Origin: Rhizobium sp. CSW-27
GTDB taxonomy: Bacteria > Pseudomonadota > Alphaproteobacteria > Rhizobiales > Rhizobiaceae
NCBI RefSeq assembly: GCF_018760785.1
Contig: NZ_JAHHZO010000002.1
Coordinates: 62,001 to 126,000, forward strand
Direction: 5' to 3'
DNA length: 64,000 nucleotides
Under the pieces are notes generated by a model. It was not told the DNA's origin, did not search any database, and saw only the letters and a list, made by a program, of their open reading frames with translations. The position numbers and the translations under genes were made by a program. Each line of letters begins with the position of its first letter. Position 1 is the stretch's first letter. Shown here piece by piece: positions 45,642 through 53,961 of the stretch.

Positions 45642-46562
45642 GTGACTTTTGCTCTCCTCATCGAGCAGCTGCTGAACGGGGTTCAGCTCGGCGTCATGCT
45701 GTTTCTCATGGCAGCCGGGCTGACCCTGATCTTCGGGGTCATGGGCCTGATCAATCTGGCTCATGGTTCGCTCTACATGGTCGGCGCCTTTGCCTGCGCC
45801 AGTGTTGCGGCACTCACCGGGTCCTTCTGGCTCGGCCTTGTCGCCAGCCTCGCGGCGGCGGCCGCGGCCGGTGCGCTGATCGAAATCACCGTCATCCGGC
45901 GGCTCTATCAGCGTGATCACCTCGACCAGGTGCTCGCCACCTTCGCGCTGATCCTGATCTTTTCCGAAGGCACGCGCTGGCTGTTCGGCTCCTTTCCGCT
46001 TTATCTCGACATTCCGCCACTGCTGCAGGGTGCGGTCGGGCTGCCGGGCGGCGCACAGTATCCGGTCTATCGGCTGGCCATCATCCTTGCCGGCGCGCTT
46101 GTCGCTTTCGGCCTCTATGCGCTGATTTCCAAGACCAGGCTCGGCATGCGTATCCGTGCGGGCGAAAGCGACCGCGAGATGATCGCGGCCCTCGGCGTCG
46201 ATATCCGCACGCTCTACACGCTGGTCTTTGCGCTGGGCGCCGCCCTGGCGGGGCTCGCCGGTGCCATGGTCGGTGCGCTGCAGTCCGTCCAGGTCGGCAT
46301 GGGTGAGCCGGTGCTGATCCTCGCTTTCGTGGTGATCGTCATCGGCGGCATCGGGTCGATCAAGGGGGCGCTCGTCGGTGCGCTGCTGGTCGGCTCCGTC
46401 GATACGCTCGGCCGTTTCCTGCTGCCGCAGGCGCTGGCGCTGATGGTGCCGCCGGATCAGGCGGGGCTGATCGGCGGTGCGCTCGCCTCCATGCTCATCT
46501 ATATCCTGATGGCGATCATCCTGGCGGTCAAACCGCGCGGGCTGTTCCCGGCTCAGGCATGA
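45642..46562 (+). CDS. Liv-type ABC importer permease (LivH-like)
   Basis: A 306-residue permease with about eight membrane segments. LLNGVQLGVMLFLMAAGLTLIFGVMGLINLAHG is the N-terminal region of the LivH family (given here only by its ends QLLNG and NLAHG in motif terms), and VVIVIGGIGSIKGALVGALLVG is the cytoplasmic coupling region that meets the ATPases. A GTG at 45642 is used. The stop overlaps the next permease gene by 4 nt. Confidence 0.93.
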   Translation: MTFALLIEQLLNGVQLGVMLFLMAAGLTLIFGVMGLINLAHGSLYMVGAFACASVAALTGSFWLGLVASLAAAAAAGALIEITVIRRLYQRDHLDQVLATFALILIFSEGTRWLFGSFPLYLDIPPLLQGAVGLPGGAQYPVYRLAIILAGALVAFGLYALISKTRLGMRIRAGESDREMIAALGVDIRTLYTLVFALGAALAGLAGAMVGALQSVQVGMGEPVLILAFVVIVIGGIGSIKGALVGALLVGSVDTLGRFLLPQALALMVPPDQAGLIGGALASMLIYILMAIILAVKPRGLFPAQA

Positions 46563-47545
46563 GGACCAATGCCATGAAGCGGGAAAATGCCATCAACCTC
46601 GTGCTTTTGCTGGCGCTGCTGGCGACACCTTTCATCGCCCAGGCGATGGGCGAAACGTTTACGGTGACGCTTGTCACGCGCATCGCCATCCTGGCACTCG
46701 CCGCCGTCGGGCTCAACATCGCGCTCGGTCTCGGCGGTCTCGTCTCCTTCGGCCACGCCGCCTTCTTCGGCACCGGCGGTTATGCGGCGGGCATTCTTGC
46801 CTCGCATGCCATGTCCGGGGAGCCGATGCTGTTCGGTTTCGAAGGCTCGAACCAGATGCCTGTGGTGTGGCTGGCTGCGGCGATCGCCGCCGGTATCGTC
46901 AGTCTTGCGATCGGGGCGATCAGCCTTCGGACCTCCGGTGTCTATTTCATCATGATCACGCTCGCCTTCGCGCAGATGGTCTATTATTTCGCCATCTCCT
47001 GGCCGGCCTATGGCGGCGAGGACGGGCTTTCCATCGTGCTGCGCAATGCCTTTCCCGGCGTCAACACGATGCGGCCGATGGAATTCTTCCTCGTCTGTTT
47101 CGGTGTGCTGCTGGCAGCCCTGATCTTCTCCGCGCTGCTGCGCAGCTCGCGTTTCGGGGCGGCTCTTCAGGCGGTGCGGCAGAACGAGGTGCGGGTTGCC
47201 TCGATCGGGATTTCGCCGATGCCGATCCGGCTGACGGCCTTTGTGCTGTCGGCGATGATCACGGCCGTGGCCGGCGCGCTTTATGCCGATCTCAACCGCT
47301 TCGTCAGCCCCTCAATGCTTTCCTGGCACATGTCGGGTGAACTGATCGTGCTGATCATCCTCGGCGGCACGGGCCGTCTGATGGGGCCGGTGGCGGGGGC
47401 TGCCCTCTTCGTGGTGCTGGAGTTCTGGCTCGGCGGTATTACCGAACGCTGGCAGTTTTTCCTCGGTCTTATCCTGCTGGTAACGGTGCTGTTTGCCCGT
47501 GGCGGCGTGATCGGGCTTCTTGCCGGAAAGGAACGTCATGGCTGA
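46559..47545 (+). CDS. Liv-type ABC importer permease (LivM-like)
   Basis: A 328-residue permease of the LivM family with GLNIALGLGGLVSFGHAAFF and the coupling segment ELIVLIILGGTGRLMGPVAGA. The start ATG overlaps the previous stop (ATGA); an in-frame ATG at 46574 is possible. It ends within the start of the ATPase gene (ATGGCTGA overlap). Confidence 0.94.
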   Translation: MRTNAMKRENAINLVLLLALLATPFIAQAMGETFTVTLVTRIAILALAAVGLNIALGLGGLVSFGHAAFFGTGGYAAGILASHAMSGEPMLFGFEGSNQMPVVWLAAAIAAGIVSLAIGAISLRTSGVYFIMITLAFAQMVYYFAISWPAYGGEDGLSIVLRNAFPGVNTMRPMEFFLVCFGVLLAALIFSALLRSSRFGAALQAVRQNEVRVASIGISPMPIRLTAFVLSAMITAVAGALYADLNRFVSPSMLSWHMSGELIVLIILGGTGRLMGPVAGAALFVVLEFWLGGITERWQFFLGLILLVTVLFARGGVIGLLAGKERHG

Positions 47546-48287
47546 GCCGGTTCTTGCCATCCGCGACCTGCGCAAAAGTTTTGGCGCGCTGAAGGCGACC
47601 GATGGTGTATCCATCGACCTCTATCCGGGCGAAATCCACGCGCTGATCGGGCCGAACGGCGCCGGCAAGTCCACGCTGATCCACCAGATCTGCGGCACGC
47701 TGCGGCAGGATTCCGGTCAGATCCGGCTGGCGGGCCAGGAGATCGGACACCGGACGGTGGCGGAACGCGCCAGGCTTGGCCTTGGGCGCACTTTCCAGAT
47801 CTCGTCGCTCGCCGGCGAATTTTCGGCGCTGCGCAATGTCATGCTGGCGGTACAGGCCGGCCAAGGCTCAAGCTTCCGTTTTTTCAAACCCGTGATGCGC
47901 GACCGCGCGCTGACGGAGGCTGCGATGGAGCGGCTGGAGCGTGTGGGGCTCGCGGCCCGCGCCCATGTGCCGGCCTCCGAACTCTCGCATGGCGAAAAGC
48001 GCCAACTGGAAATCGCGATTGCCCTGGCGCTTGATGTGAAGGCCTTCCTGCTCGATGAGCCGATGGCCGGCATGGGGCCGGAGGGCTCGAAGGTGCTGAC
48101 CGGTTTTCTTGATCGCCTGCGACAGGAAGCGCCGATCCTGTTGGTGGAACACGACATGGATGCCGTCTTTGCGCTCGCCGACCGCATTTCGGTACTCGTC
48201 TACGGCCGGGTGATCGCCACCGGGACGGTCGACGAGATCCGCAACGATCCGGCCGTACGCACCGCCTATCTCGGAGACCATGCCTGA
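47538..48287 (+). CDS. Liv-type ABC importer ATPase (LivG-like)
   Basis: A 249-residue ATPase: Walker A GPNGAGKST, Q-loop RTFQISSL, signature ELSHGEKRQLEIA and Walker B AFLLDEPMAGM, then VEHDMDAVF with the H-loop. The signature reads LSHGE instead of LSGGE, a frequent LivG variant. The ATG at 47538 follows GGAAAGG and overlaps the permease stop. Confidence 0.95.
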   Translation: MAEPVLAIRDLRKSFGALKATDGVSIDLYPGEIHALIGPNGAGKSTLIHQICGTLRQDSGQIRLAGQEIGHRTVAERARLGLGRTFQISSLAGEFSALRNVMLAVQAGQGSSFRFFKPVMRDRALTEAAMERLERVGLAARAHVPASELSHGEKRQLEIAIALALDVKAFLLDEPMAGMGPEGSKVLTGFLDRLRQEAPILLVEHDMDAVFALADRISVLVYGRVIATGTVDEIRNDPAVRTAYLGDHA

Positions 48288-48970
48288 TGCTGCTCGATGT
48301 TCAGGACATCCAGACTTTCTATGGCGGCAGCCAGGCGTTGTTCGGCGTTCAGCTCAAGATGGACGAAGGCGAGGTCGTGGCGCTGATGGGCCGCAACGGC
48401 ATGGGCAAGTCGACCACCATCAAGTCGATCTGCAATCTGATGCCGCCGAAATCCGGCCGTATCGTATTAGACGGCAAACCGACCGACCGGCAGCCTCCGC
48501 ACAAGGTGGCGCGTCTCGGCATCGGGCTGGTGCCGGAAGGGCGGCGCTGTTTTCCCAATCTCACCGTCTACGAAAACCTCGTCGCCGCCGCGCGGCCGGG
48601 CCGCTGGACGCTCGAGCGCGTTAATGACCTCTTCCCACGGCTTGCCGAACGGCGCGACCAGATGGCCCGTTCGCTCTCCGGCGGCGAGCAGCAGATGCTG
48701 GCGGTCGGGCGTGCGCTGATGACCAATCCGCGGCTCCTGATCCTCGACGAGGCGACCGAAGGGCTGGCGCCGGTGATCCGCCAGGATATCTGGCGGGCGA
48801 TCCGGGCGCTGAAGGCCGACGGGTTGTCGATTCTGGTCGTGGACAAGACGCTGTCCGAACTGCTTCCGGTTGCGGACCGCTGCGTGGTGCTGGAAAACGG
48901 CCGCAACGTCTGGGAGGGGAAGGCGGATGCGCTGAGCCCCGAGCTTCAGGACCGTTATCTCGGCGTCTAG
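48287..48970 (+). CDS. Liv-type ABC importer ATPase (LivF-like)
   Basis: A 227-residue ATPase with Walker A GRNGMGKSTT, VPEGRRCFPNLTVYENL after the Q-loop, signature SLSGGEQQMLAVGRAL and Walker B LLILDEATEGLAP. The H-loop histidine position reads VVDKTLSE instead of VxxH, which is common in LivF homologues (Glu/Asp/Gln replacements occur). It starts in the preceding stop (TGATG) and ends the importer operon. Confidence 0.94.
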   Translation: MLLDVQDIQTFYGGSQALFGVQLKMDEGEVVALMGRNGMGKSTTIKSICNLMPPKSGRIVLDGKPTDRQPPHKVARLGIGLVPEGRRCFPNLTVYENLVAAARPGRWTLERVNDLFPRLAERRDQMARSLSGGEQQMLAVGRALMTNPRLLILDEATEGLAPVIRQDIWRAIRALKADGLSILVVDKTLSELLPVADRCVVLENGRNVWEGKADALSPELQDRYLGV

Positions 48971-48979
48971 CTCCGTTTC

Positions 48980-49004
48980 GGAACACAGCCCCCAGCCACG
49001 GGTT
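48980..49004 (+). promoter_or_regulatory. EcfG (RpoE2)-type general-stress promoter
   Basis: GGAAC (48980-48984), 16 bases, GGTT (49001-49004). Alphaproteobacterial EcfG promoters read GGAAC-N16/17-CGTT. It sits 38 bp before the ATG of a small hydrophilic gene. The same arrangement occurs at 63316-63340. Confidence 0.6.
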
Positions 49005-49042
49005 TGGCCTTCATGCGCTCAAGCAGCCTGAAGGAGACCAGC

Positions 49043-49339
49043 ATGCAGAGTTCTAAGCCAGATACGCGGGAGCAAATTCCCGTCGAAACCAGTGCCGGGA
49101 CGGGCGAGCCGCAGCCCCGCAAGACGCCCGACCCGATGACGGCCGATCTCCTGCGGGAGCGGAAGAAGATTGCCGAATCCGACCTTAGGACCGGAGAGAC
49201 GATCAGGGCTCCGGCCGGCGGCCGGGTGGCCGATGCGGGCGATGCCTCCGGCGGGCCGACCACGGCCTATGACCTTGAAACCCAGGCCGACAGTATCTCC
49301 CGGCAGGGCCGACGCGTGACCGGCGACGAGGTCGAATGA
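49043..49339 (+). CDS. Small hydrophilic probable stress protein, unknown
   Basis: A 98-residue protein beginning MQSSKPDTREQIPVET. It is rich in Glu, Thr, Gly, Pro and Arg, has no hydrophobic core and is probably intrinsically disordered. AAGGAGA precedes the ATG at 49043; an upstream in-frame ATG at 49004 falls within the predicted promoter -10. The EcfG-like promoter and composition put it with the small stress-induced proteins common in rhizobia, such as those at 63714. No molecular function is known to me. Confidence 0.65.
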   Translation: MQSSKPDTREQIPVETSAGTGEPQPRKTPDPMTADLLRERKKIAESDLRTGETIRAPAGGRVADAGDASGGPTTAYDLETQADSISRQGRRVTGDEVE

Positions 49340-49389
49340 GCCCTGGCTGTCTGTCGTCATCGCTGGGTGGCTCCCACACAAAATTGTAT

Positions 49390-49414
49390 TATGACATGCG
49401 GTATATATGTCATA
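49390..49414. promoter_or_regulatory. Perfect palindrome upstream of pectate lyase
   Basis: TATGACAT (49390-49397) and ATGTCATA (49407-49414) are perfect arms around a 9-bp spacer, centred 73 bp before the pectate lyase ATG in an A+T-rich patch that could hold the -35/-10. A GntR- or IclR-type regulator responsive to pectin breakdown products would fit; none is encoded next to it. Confidence 0.5.
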
Positions 49415-49474
49415 TAAGTTTGTGGCGCTCGTGGTAATGGCACGGGCGCCACGGTTGTGGGAGGAGACATCACC

Positions 49475-50953
49475 ATGCATGACGGCCGAAAGAGCCTTCG
49501 TCTGGTTCGCGCGCTGATCGCGGGCCTCAGCCTGTGTGCCCCGGTGGCGCAGGCACAAACCGACCTGCTGAGGCAGGCGATTGCCGCCAATGACGGCTGG
49601 GCCGCCGGCACTGATGGCGGCGCCCGCGCTGCGGACGACCACATCTACACGGTCACCAGCCGTGCCGAACTGGTGGCGGCCCTGCAGGCCGGCGGCAACC
49701 CGGATCTTGCGAAGATCATCCAGGTAAAGGGAACCATCAATCTCTCGGTGGACGACAGCAACAGGGAGCTGTTCGAGAAGGATTACGCCGATCCGGCCTA
49801 TGATTTCGAAGCCTACAAGGCCGCCTATGCACCGGCTGTCTGGAATGTGCGGCTGACCGACAAGAAGCGGCCGGAGCGGGAACTGACCGGCCCGCTGGAG
49901 GAGGCGCGCAAGCGCTCGGCGGACCGCCAGAAGGCGCGCATCGTCATCAGGCTCACCTCCAACACCACGCTCATCGGGCTTGGCGACGACGCCAGGATCA
50001 TCAAGGGCAATCTCGTCATCGGCGAGGGGACCGAGAACGTGATCATCCGCAACATCACCTTCGAGGACGCCTTCGACTACTTCCCGGCCTGGGATCCGGG
50101 CGACTCCTGGAAGCTCGATACAAGTTATCCAGGTTGTCAGGAGAGTTTTGTCGATGCCGCCACCGGCCCGCAGCAGTGCCCCGGCGGCCGCTGGAATTCC
50201 GAGTATGACAATATCTCGATCAGTGGCGGAACGCGCGTGTGGATCGACCACTGCACCTTTACCGACGGCGAGCGGCCGGACCATCTGTTTCCGCCGGTCT
50301 TTCCCTTTCCGAACAACATGGTCGAGCAGAAGGTGCAGCATCACGACGGACAGGTGGACATCACCAACGGCGCCGATCGCGTGACGCTGACCTACAACCA
50401 CTTTGCCGGGCACGACAAGACCTCGCTGATCGGCGGCAGCGACAGTCGAACCTCGGATGCTGGCAAGCTGAACGTCACCTATCGGGCCAACTGGTTCGAC
50501 AATGCCGGCCAGCGTCTGCCGCGGGTACGTTTCGGCAAGGTGCACAGCTACAACAACTATTTTTCCGGCACCGCCGCCCTGCCGATCAAGGCAGCGGCGG
50601 ACCTGCGGGAGAAGCATGATCTCGCCCTGAAGGCCAAGGGTGAGTTTCCGGTCTTCCGCAGCGGTTTCGGCATCGGCAAGGATTCAGCGATCTATTCCGA
50701 GAACAACTATTTCGAGATCCGAAATGGCGGCATCGGTGAGGCGGCGGTCGTGCAGGGCGGCACGCGCTTTGTTGATCGCGGCTCGATGGTCAACGGCCAG
50801 GCGGCCGATTTTGCCGCAGCGCTGAACAGCGATCCGAAGAAGCCGATCTCGCCGGATCTCGGCTGGACGCCGACGCTTTACGGCAAGCCACCGGTTCCGG
50901 CCGCGGAGGTTCCGGCCTATGTCAGGGCCAATGCGGGCGCCGGCAAGCTGTAG
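49475..50953 (+). CDS. Secreted pectate lyase (PL1 family)
   Basis: A 492-residue polysaccharide lyase. A signal peptide (residues 1 to about 28, ending AQA-Q) is followed by a parallel beta-helix domain. RVWIDHCTFTDG is the PL1 signature; IIRNITFEDAFDYF, HDKTSLIGG and NAGQRLPRVRFGKVHSYNNYF (core RxxRxGxxHxYNN) line the calcium and substrate site, with the catalytic Arg in RLPRVRFG. It would cleave polygalacturonate by beta-elimination outside the cell, fitting a plant-associated bacterium. GGAGGAG precedes the ATG at 49475. It is larger than many PL1 enzymes because of an N-terminal insertion (residues 90-150). Confidence 0.9.
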   Translation: MHDGRKSLRLVRALIAGLSLCAPVAQAQTDLLRQAIAANDGWAAGTDGGARAADDHIYTVTSRAELVAALQAGGNPDLAKIIQVKGTINLSVDDSNRELFEKDYADPAYDFEAYKAAYAPAVWNVRLTDKKRPERELTGPLEEARKRSADRQKARIVIRLTSNTTLIGLGDDARIIKGNLVIGEGTENVIIRNITFEDAFDYFPAWDPGDSWKLDTSYPGCQESFVDAATGPQQCPGGRWNSEYDNISISGGTRVWIDHCTFTDGERPDHLFPPVFPFPNNMVEQKVQHHDGQVDITNGADRVTLTYNHFAGHDKTSLIGGSDSRTSDAGKLNVTYRANWFDNAGQRLPRVRFGKVHSYNNYFSGTAALPIKAAADLREKHDLALKAKGEFPVFRSGFGIGKDSAIYSENNYFEIRNGGIGEAAVVQGGTRFVDRGSMVNGQAADFAAALNSDPKKPISPDLGWTPTLYGKPPVPAAEVPAYVRANAGAGKL

Positions 50954-50966
50954 GGCATCTTCATGC

Positions 50967-50997
50967 AAAAAACCTTCCCGCCCGGACGGCGGGGAGG
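50967..50997 (-). terminator. Rho-independent terminator of the aminotransferase operon
   Basis: On the leftward strand CCTCCCCGCC/GGCGGGAAGG (50997-50973) forms a stem with a 5-nt loop followed by TTTTTT (50972-50967). It lies 25 bp after the aminotransferase stop and 13 bp beyond the converging pectate lyase stop. Confidence 0.8.
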
Positions 50998-51022
50998 TCG
51001 GGTCGAATGAAATGCCGACGGC

Positions 51023-52237
51023 TCAGGCGCCGAGGCGTCCGCCGGCAGCCTTCTGTTCCACCGGCAGTGCTGCCAGGCGTCCGGCAAGCGTTGCCATGCG
51101 GCGCACGGCCTCTTCCAGAACCTCGTCCGGCACCGTCAGCGAGATGCGGATGAAACCTGCCGCCTGATGGCCGAAGGAGGAACCGGGCATGACGGCAACC
51201 TTTTCCGTGTTGAGCAGTTCGCGGGCGAAATCGGCGCCGTCGAGACCGGTGGCCGTGACATCCACCACCACGAACATGCCGCCTTCCGGCATCATCGGCT
51301 TCAACAGGTTGCTGCCGGCAAGCGTGCGTTCCACCAAGCCGGCACGGCGCTGATAATTGTCGCGCATGATGCCGGCGGTCGGAAAATCCTGCGACAGCGC
51401 CAGCGCCGTCATGTCTGAGATGAAGGGCTGCACGCCGAACAGCATGGTTTCCGACACCGGCAGCAGCCGGCTGCAGAATTCCTCAGGACCTGCCGCCCAG
51501 CCGCTGCGGAAGCCCGGAGCGGCATGCGACTTGGAGATGGAGGAGACGACAATGGTGCGCTCCGCCAGTTCCGGCGTGTCGAAGGGCGAGGCGAAGTCGC
51601 CGCCGAACAGCAGTTGCTCGTAGACCTCGTCGCAGACGATCCAGAGATCGTGCTTGCGGCAGACCTTGCCGATGGCGGCGATTTCCGCTTCGGTCAGCAC
51701 GGCACCGGTCGGATTGTGCGGCGTGTTGAGCAGCAGGACGCGGGCTTCCGGCGTGATCGCCCGCTCCAGATCCTCGGCCTGCAGATGGAAGCGGTTTTCC
51801 GGGCGCAGCGGCACCGGGATCAGATGCGCGCCGGTGGACGCGATGACGCCTTCATACGTCGCATAGAGCGGATCGCCCACCAGCACGCCGTCGCCTGATT
51901 CCACCAGGCCGGTCATCACGGCATAGAGCGCCGTCTGGGTGCCGGGGAAGCAGAGAAAATTCCTTTCCGTGACACCTGGCCGGCGCCGTTCATACTTGGC
52001 AACCAGCGCCTTCAGCACGCCCGGCTCGCCGCGGCCGTTGGAATAGCGGGTGCGCCCGGCATACATGGCCCGGCTGCATTCCTCCAGCAGGGCAGGGTCC
52101 GGCGGCAGGTCCGGCTCGCCGATGGTCAGTTCGATGATCGGTTCGCCGGCGGCGATCATGCGGCGGGCAGCCAGATGCAGGGCCCAGCGGCCGGAGCCCA
52201 GATCGGCAAGGCGGTCGGTAATGGAGGCGTAACGCAC
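51023..52237 (-). CDS. Class I/II PLP-dependent aminotransferase
   Basis: A 404-residue fold-type I aminotransferase. ELTIGEPDLPPD, SNGRGEPGVLKALV, NTPHNPTGAVL, CDEVYEQLLF (PLP-phenol/pyridine Asp) and SSISKSHAAPGFRSGWAAG with the Schiff-base Lys and phosphate Arg are present. These match the aspartate/aromatic aminotransferase subgroup I-gamma. Being third in a leftward row after a dimethylargininase-like gene and a TetR regulator, it may act on ornithine-, citrulline- or arginine-derived amino acids; the substrate is not determined by sequence. Confidence 0.9.
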   Translation of the reverse strand: MRYASITDRLADLGSGRWALHLAARRMIAAGEPIIELTIGEPDLPPDPALLEECSRAMYAGRTRYSNGRGEPGVLKALVAKYERRRPGVTERNFLCFPGTQTALYAVMTGLVESGDGVLVGDPLYATYEGVIASTGAHLIPVPLRPENRFHLQAEDLERAITPEARVLLLNTPHNPTGAVLTEAEIAAIGKVCRKHDLWIVCDEVYEQLLFGGDFASPFDTPELAERTIVVSSISKSHAAPGFRSGWAAGPEEFCSRLLPVSETMLFGVQPFISDMTALALSQDFPTAGIMRDNYQRRAGLVERTLAGSNLLKPMMPEGGMFVVVDVTATGLDGADFARELLNTEKVAVMPGSSFGHQAAGFIRISLTVPDEVLEEAVRRMATLAGRLAALPVEQKAAGGRLGA

Positions 52238-52253
52238 TGGAAAAATCTCCCGT

Positions 52254-52898
52254 TCAGGTGCGGTTGGCGGCGGAAAGCTCGCCGGCGCTAAGGCCGAGCA
52301 GCCGCTCTACCGAGGTCAGTGCCGTATCGGCAAGCTGGTTTTCGGAAAACATGTCCGCCACCAGCGTTCCCTCCAGCCACAGCCCGTCGATCAGGCCGTT
52401 GAGAGCAATCGCATGGCGCCGGCAGGTCTGCGTGTCGATCGGCCGGCCCTGTTCGGCGAAGAAGGCGCTGAGAAGTCCCTCCAGCACGGCAAGGAAGCCG
52501 ATATAGTTTTCCCGGTGGATGGCGGCAAATTCCGGTTCCACCCGGATGTGGCCGATGAAGGCCGCCCAGAGCGAGAGCATGCGCGGATCGGTAACCGGCG
52601 GGGTGAGGTTGCCGGCAATGAAGCGCACCAGCTTTTCACGCGCGGTGCCATCGCCATCCGCTGCCGCATAGGCCGGCTCGCTCATCATGCGCATCACCTC
52701 GCGATAGGCGGCCTGCATCATCAGGTCCTTGCTCGCGAAGTAGTGGCGGATGAGGCCGCCGGTCACGCCGGCGCGGGTGGCAATCTGGCGCACGGTGGCG
52801 CCCTGGATGCCGAATTCGGCAATGCAGTCGAGCGTCGCGGCGATCAGATCCTCGCGGCGCTCGGCCTCGCTTGCCCTGTGAAAGGTGCGCCGGCTCAC
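52254..52898 (-). CDS. TetR-family regulator, BetI-like
   Basis: A 214-residue regulator. The TetR helix-turn-helix lies at about residues 12-58 (DLIAATLDCIAEFGIQGATV, GLIRHYFASKDLM), and the C-terminal domain is of the BetI type. The GTG start at 52898 overlaps the stop of the upstream gene (GTGA), showing translational coupling. It presumably controls its own row and possibly the divergent importer at 53962. Confidence 0.88.
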   Translation of the reverse strand: MSRRTFHRASEAERREDLIAATLDCIAEFGIQGATVRQIATRAGVTGGLIRHYFASKDLMMQAAYREVMRMMSEPAYAAADGDGTAREKLVRFIAGNLTPPVTDPRMLSLWAAFIGHIRVEPEFAAIHRENYIGFLAVLEGLLSAFFAEQGRPIDTQTCRRHAIALNGLIDGLWLEGTLVADMFSENQLADTALTSVERLLGLSAGELSAANRT

Positions 52899-53773
52899 GA
52901 AGCCCGCCGCAGGACAGGCCGGGTCAGGCAGGTCGGGCCGCCCTCGCAGGCAATGCACAGCGCGTCGGCCTCGAAGGTCGTCACCACGCAGCCATGCGCT
53001 TCCATCGCCGCCCTGGTGGCCGGGAAGCCCTCGACCATCAGCACCTTGCCCGGTGCGGTCGGCAGCACGTTGAGGTTCAGGCCGTTGCTGGCTGCGAAAT
53101 CGGCTTCCGGCGCGTGGATGAGCGTATGGCCGCGTTCCTTCAGCAGCAGATAGAAGGCGGCCGGCATCAGCGGCGCATGCACCAGCGCCATGGTTTCGGT
53201 CAGCGGGCTGATGACGGACATCAGGTGCAGGCAGGCCTGTTCCCCCTGCCACAGCGGCAGGTCATAGCCGAGAACGGTGACGCCGAGCGGCGCAAGAATG
53301 GTGGACAGCTGATCGATGCCGGCCTGGTTGGTGCGCACGCCGCGCCCGACGGCCAGCGTCTTGTCGTCCACCCACACGCAGTCGCCGCCCTCGACGCTGC
53401 CCGGCGCCTCGATGCGGCCGAGGATCGGAATGCCGGCTTGCTCGTAGACCTTTGCGTGAAGGTCCGGCTCGCCCATGCGCAGCCGCTTGCCCATGCGCAG
53501 GATGATGGCGCCCTGGTCTGTCATCAACGAGGGGTCATGGGTGAACATGGCATCGGCCATGCCATCGCCATTGTCTTCCAGCCACAGGATTTCCGCGCCC
53601 GACTGTGCAACCAGCTCCGCGAAATGCGCATGCTGGGCAATCGCCCGCTCGGCATCGAAGGTCGGACCATAGTGCCATTCGGCCGCCTTGGCGGCCTTCA
53701 GGCTTGCTCCCGGACGGCGCATGAGAACGCGAAGAAGGGAAGTCGACATGGCCTGGGAGCCGTAAGCATGCAT
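52895..53773 (-). CDS. Dimethylargininase/amidinotransferase-family hydrolase
   Basis: A 292-residue member of the guanidino-group-modifying superfamily (dimethylarginine dimethylaminohydrolase, arginine deiminase). MFTHDPSL, the substrate-binding SVEGGDCVWVD, HLMSVISPL with the catalytic His, and CEGGPTCLTRP with nucleophile Cys282 near the C terminus are all present. It could convert methylarginine to citrulline plus methylamine, or deiminate another guanidino compound. The ATG at 53773 has GAGG at 7-nt spacing; M9 is an alternative. It is the first gene of a leftward row divergent from an arginine-type importer. Confidence 0.82.
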   Translation of the reverse strand: MHAYGSQAMSTSLLRVLMRRPGASLKAAKAAEWHYGPTFDAERAIAQHAHFAELVAQSGAEILWLEDNGDGMADAMFTHDPSLMTDQGAIILRMGKRLRMGEPDLHAKVYEQAGIPILGRIEAPGSVEGGDCVWVDDKTLAVGRGVRTNQAGIDQLSTILAPLGVTVLGYDLPLWQGEQACLHLMSVISPLTETMALVHAPLMPAAFYLLLKERGHTLIHAPEADFAASNGLNLNVLPTAPGKVLMVEGFPATRAAMEAHGCVVTTFEADALCIACEGGPTCLTRPVLRRAS

Positions 53774-53961
53774 GAGAAACCTCGGGGAGTAACGGAAGGA
53801 AAATGCGATGAGGTGCTTATTATACGCTTGAGTAATTTTTGGACAAGTGCAAAACTTCATCGCAAGCTTGCGGCGCCAGCACCGTATGATAACAACAAAT
53901 GCTGGGGGAACAGTCGGTTTAGCAGATCGGATCAGGGTGTTGGTCCGGCAGTGAAGGTAAC

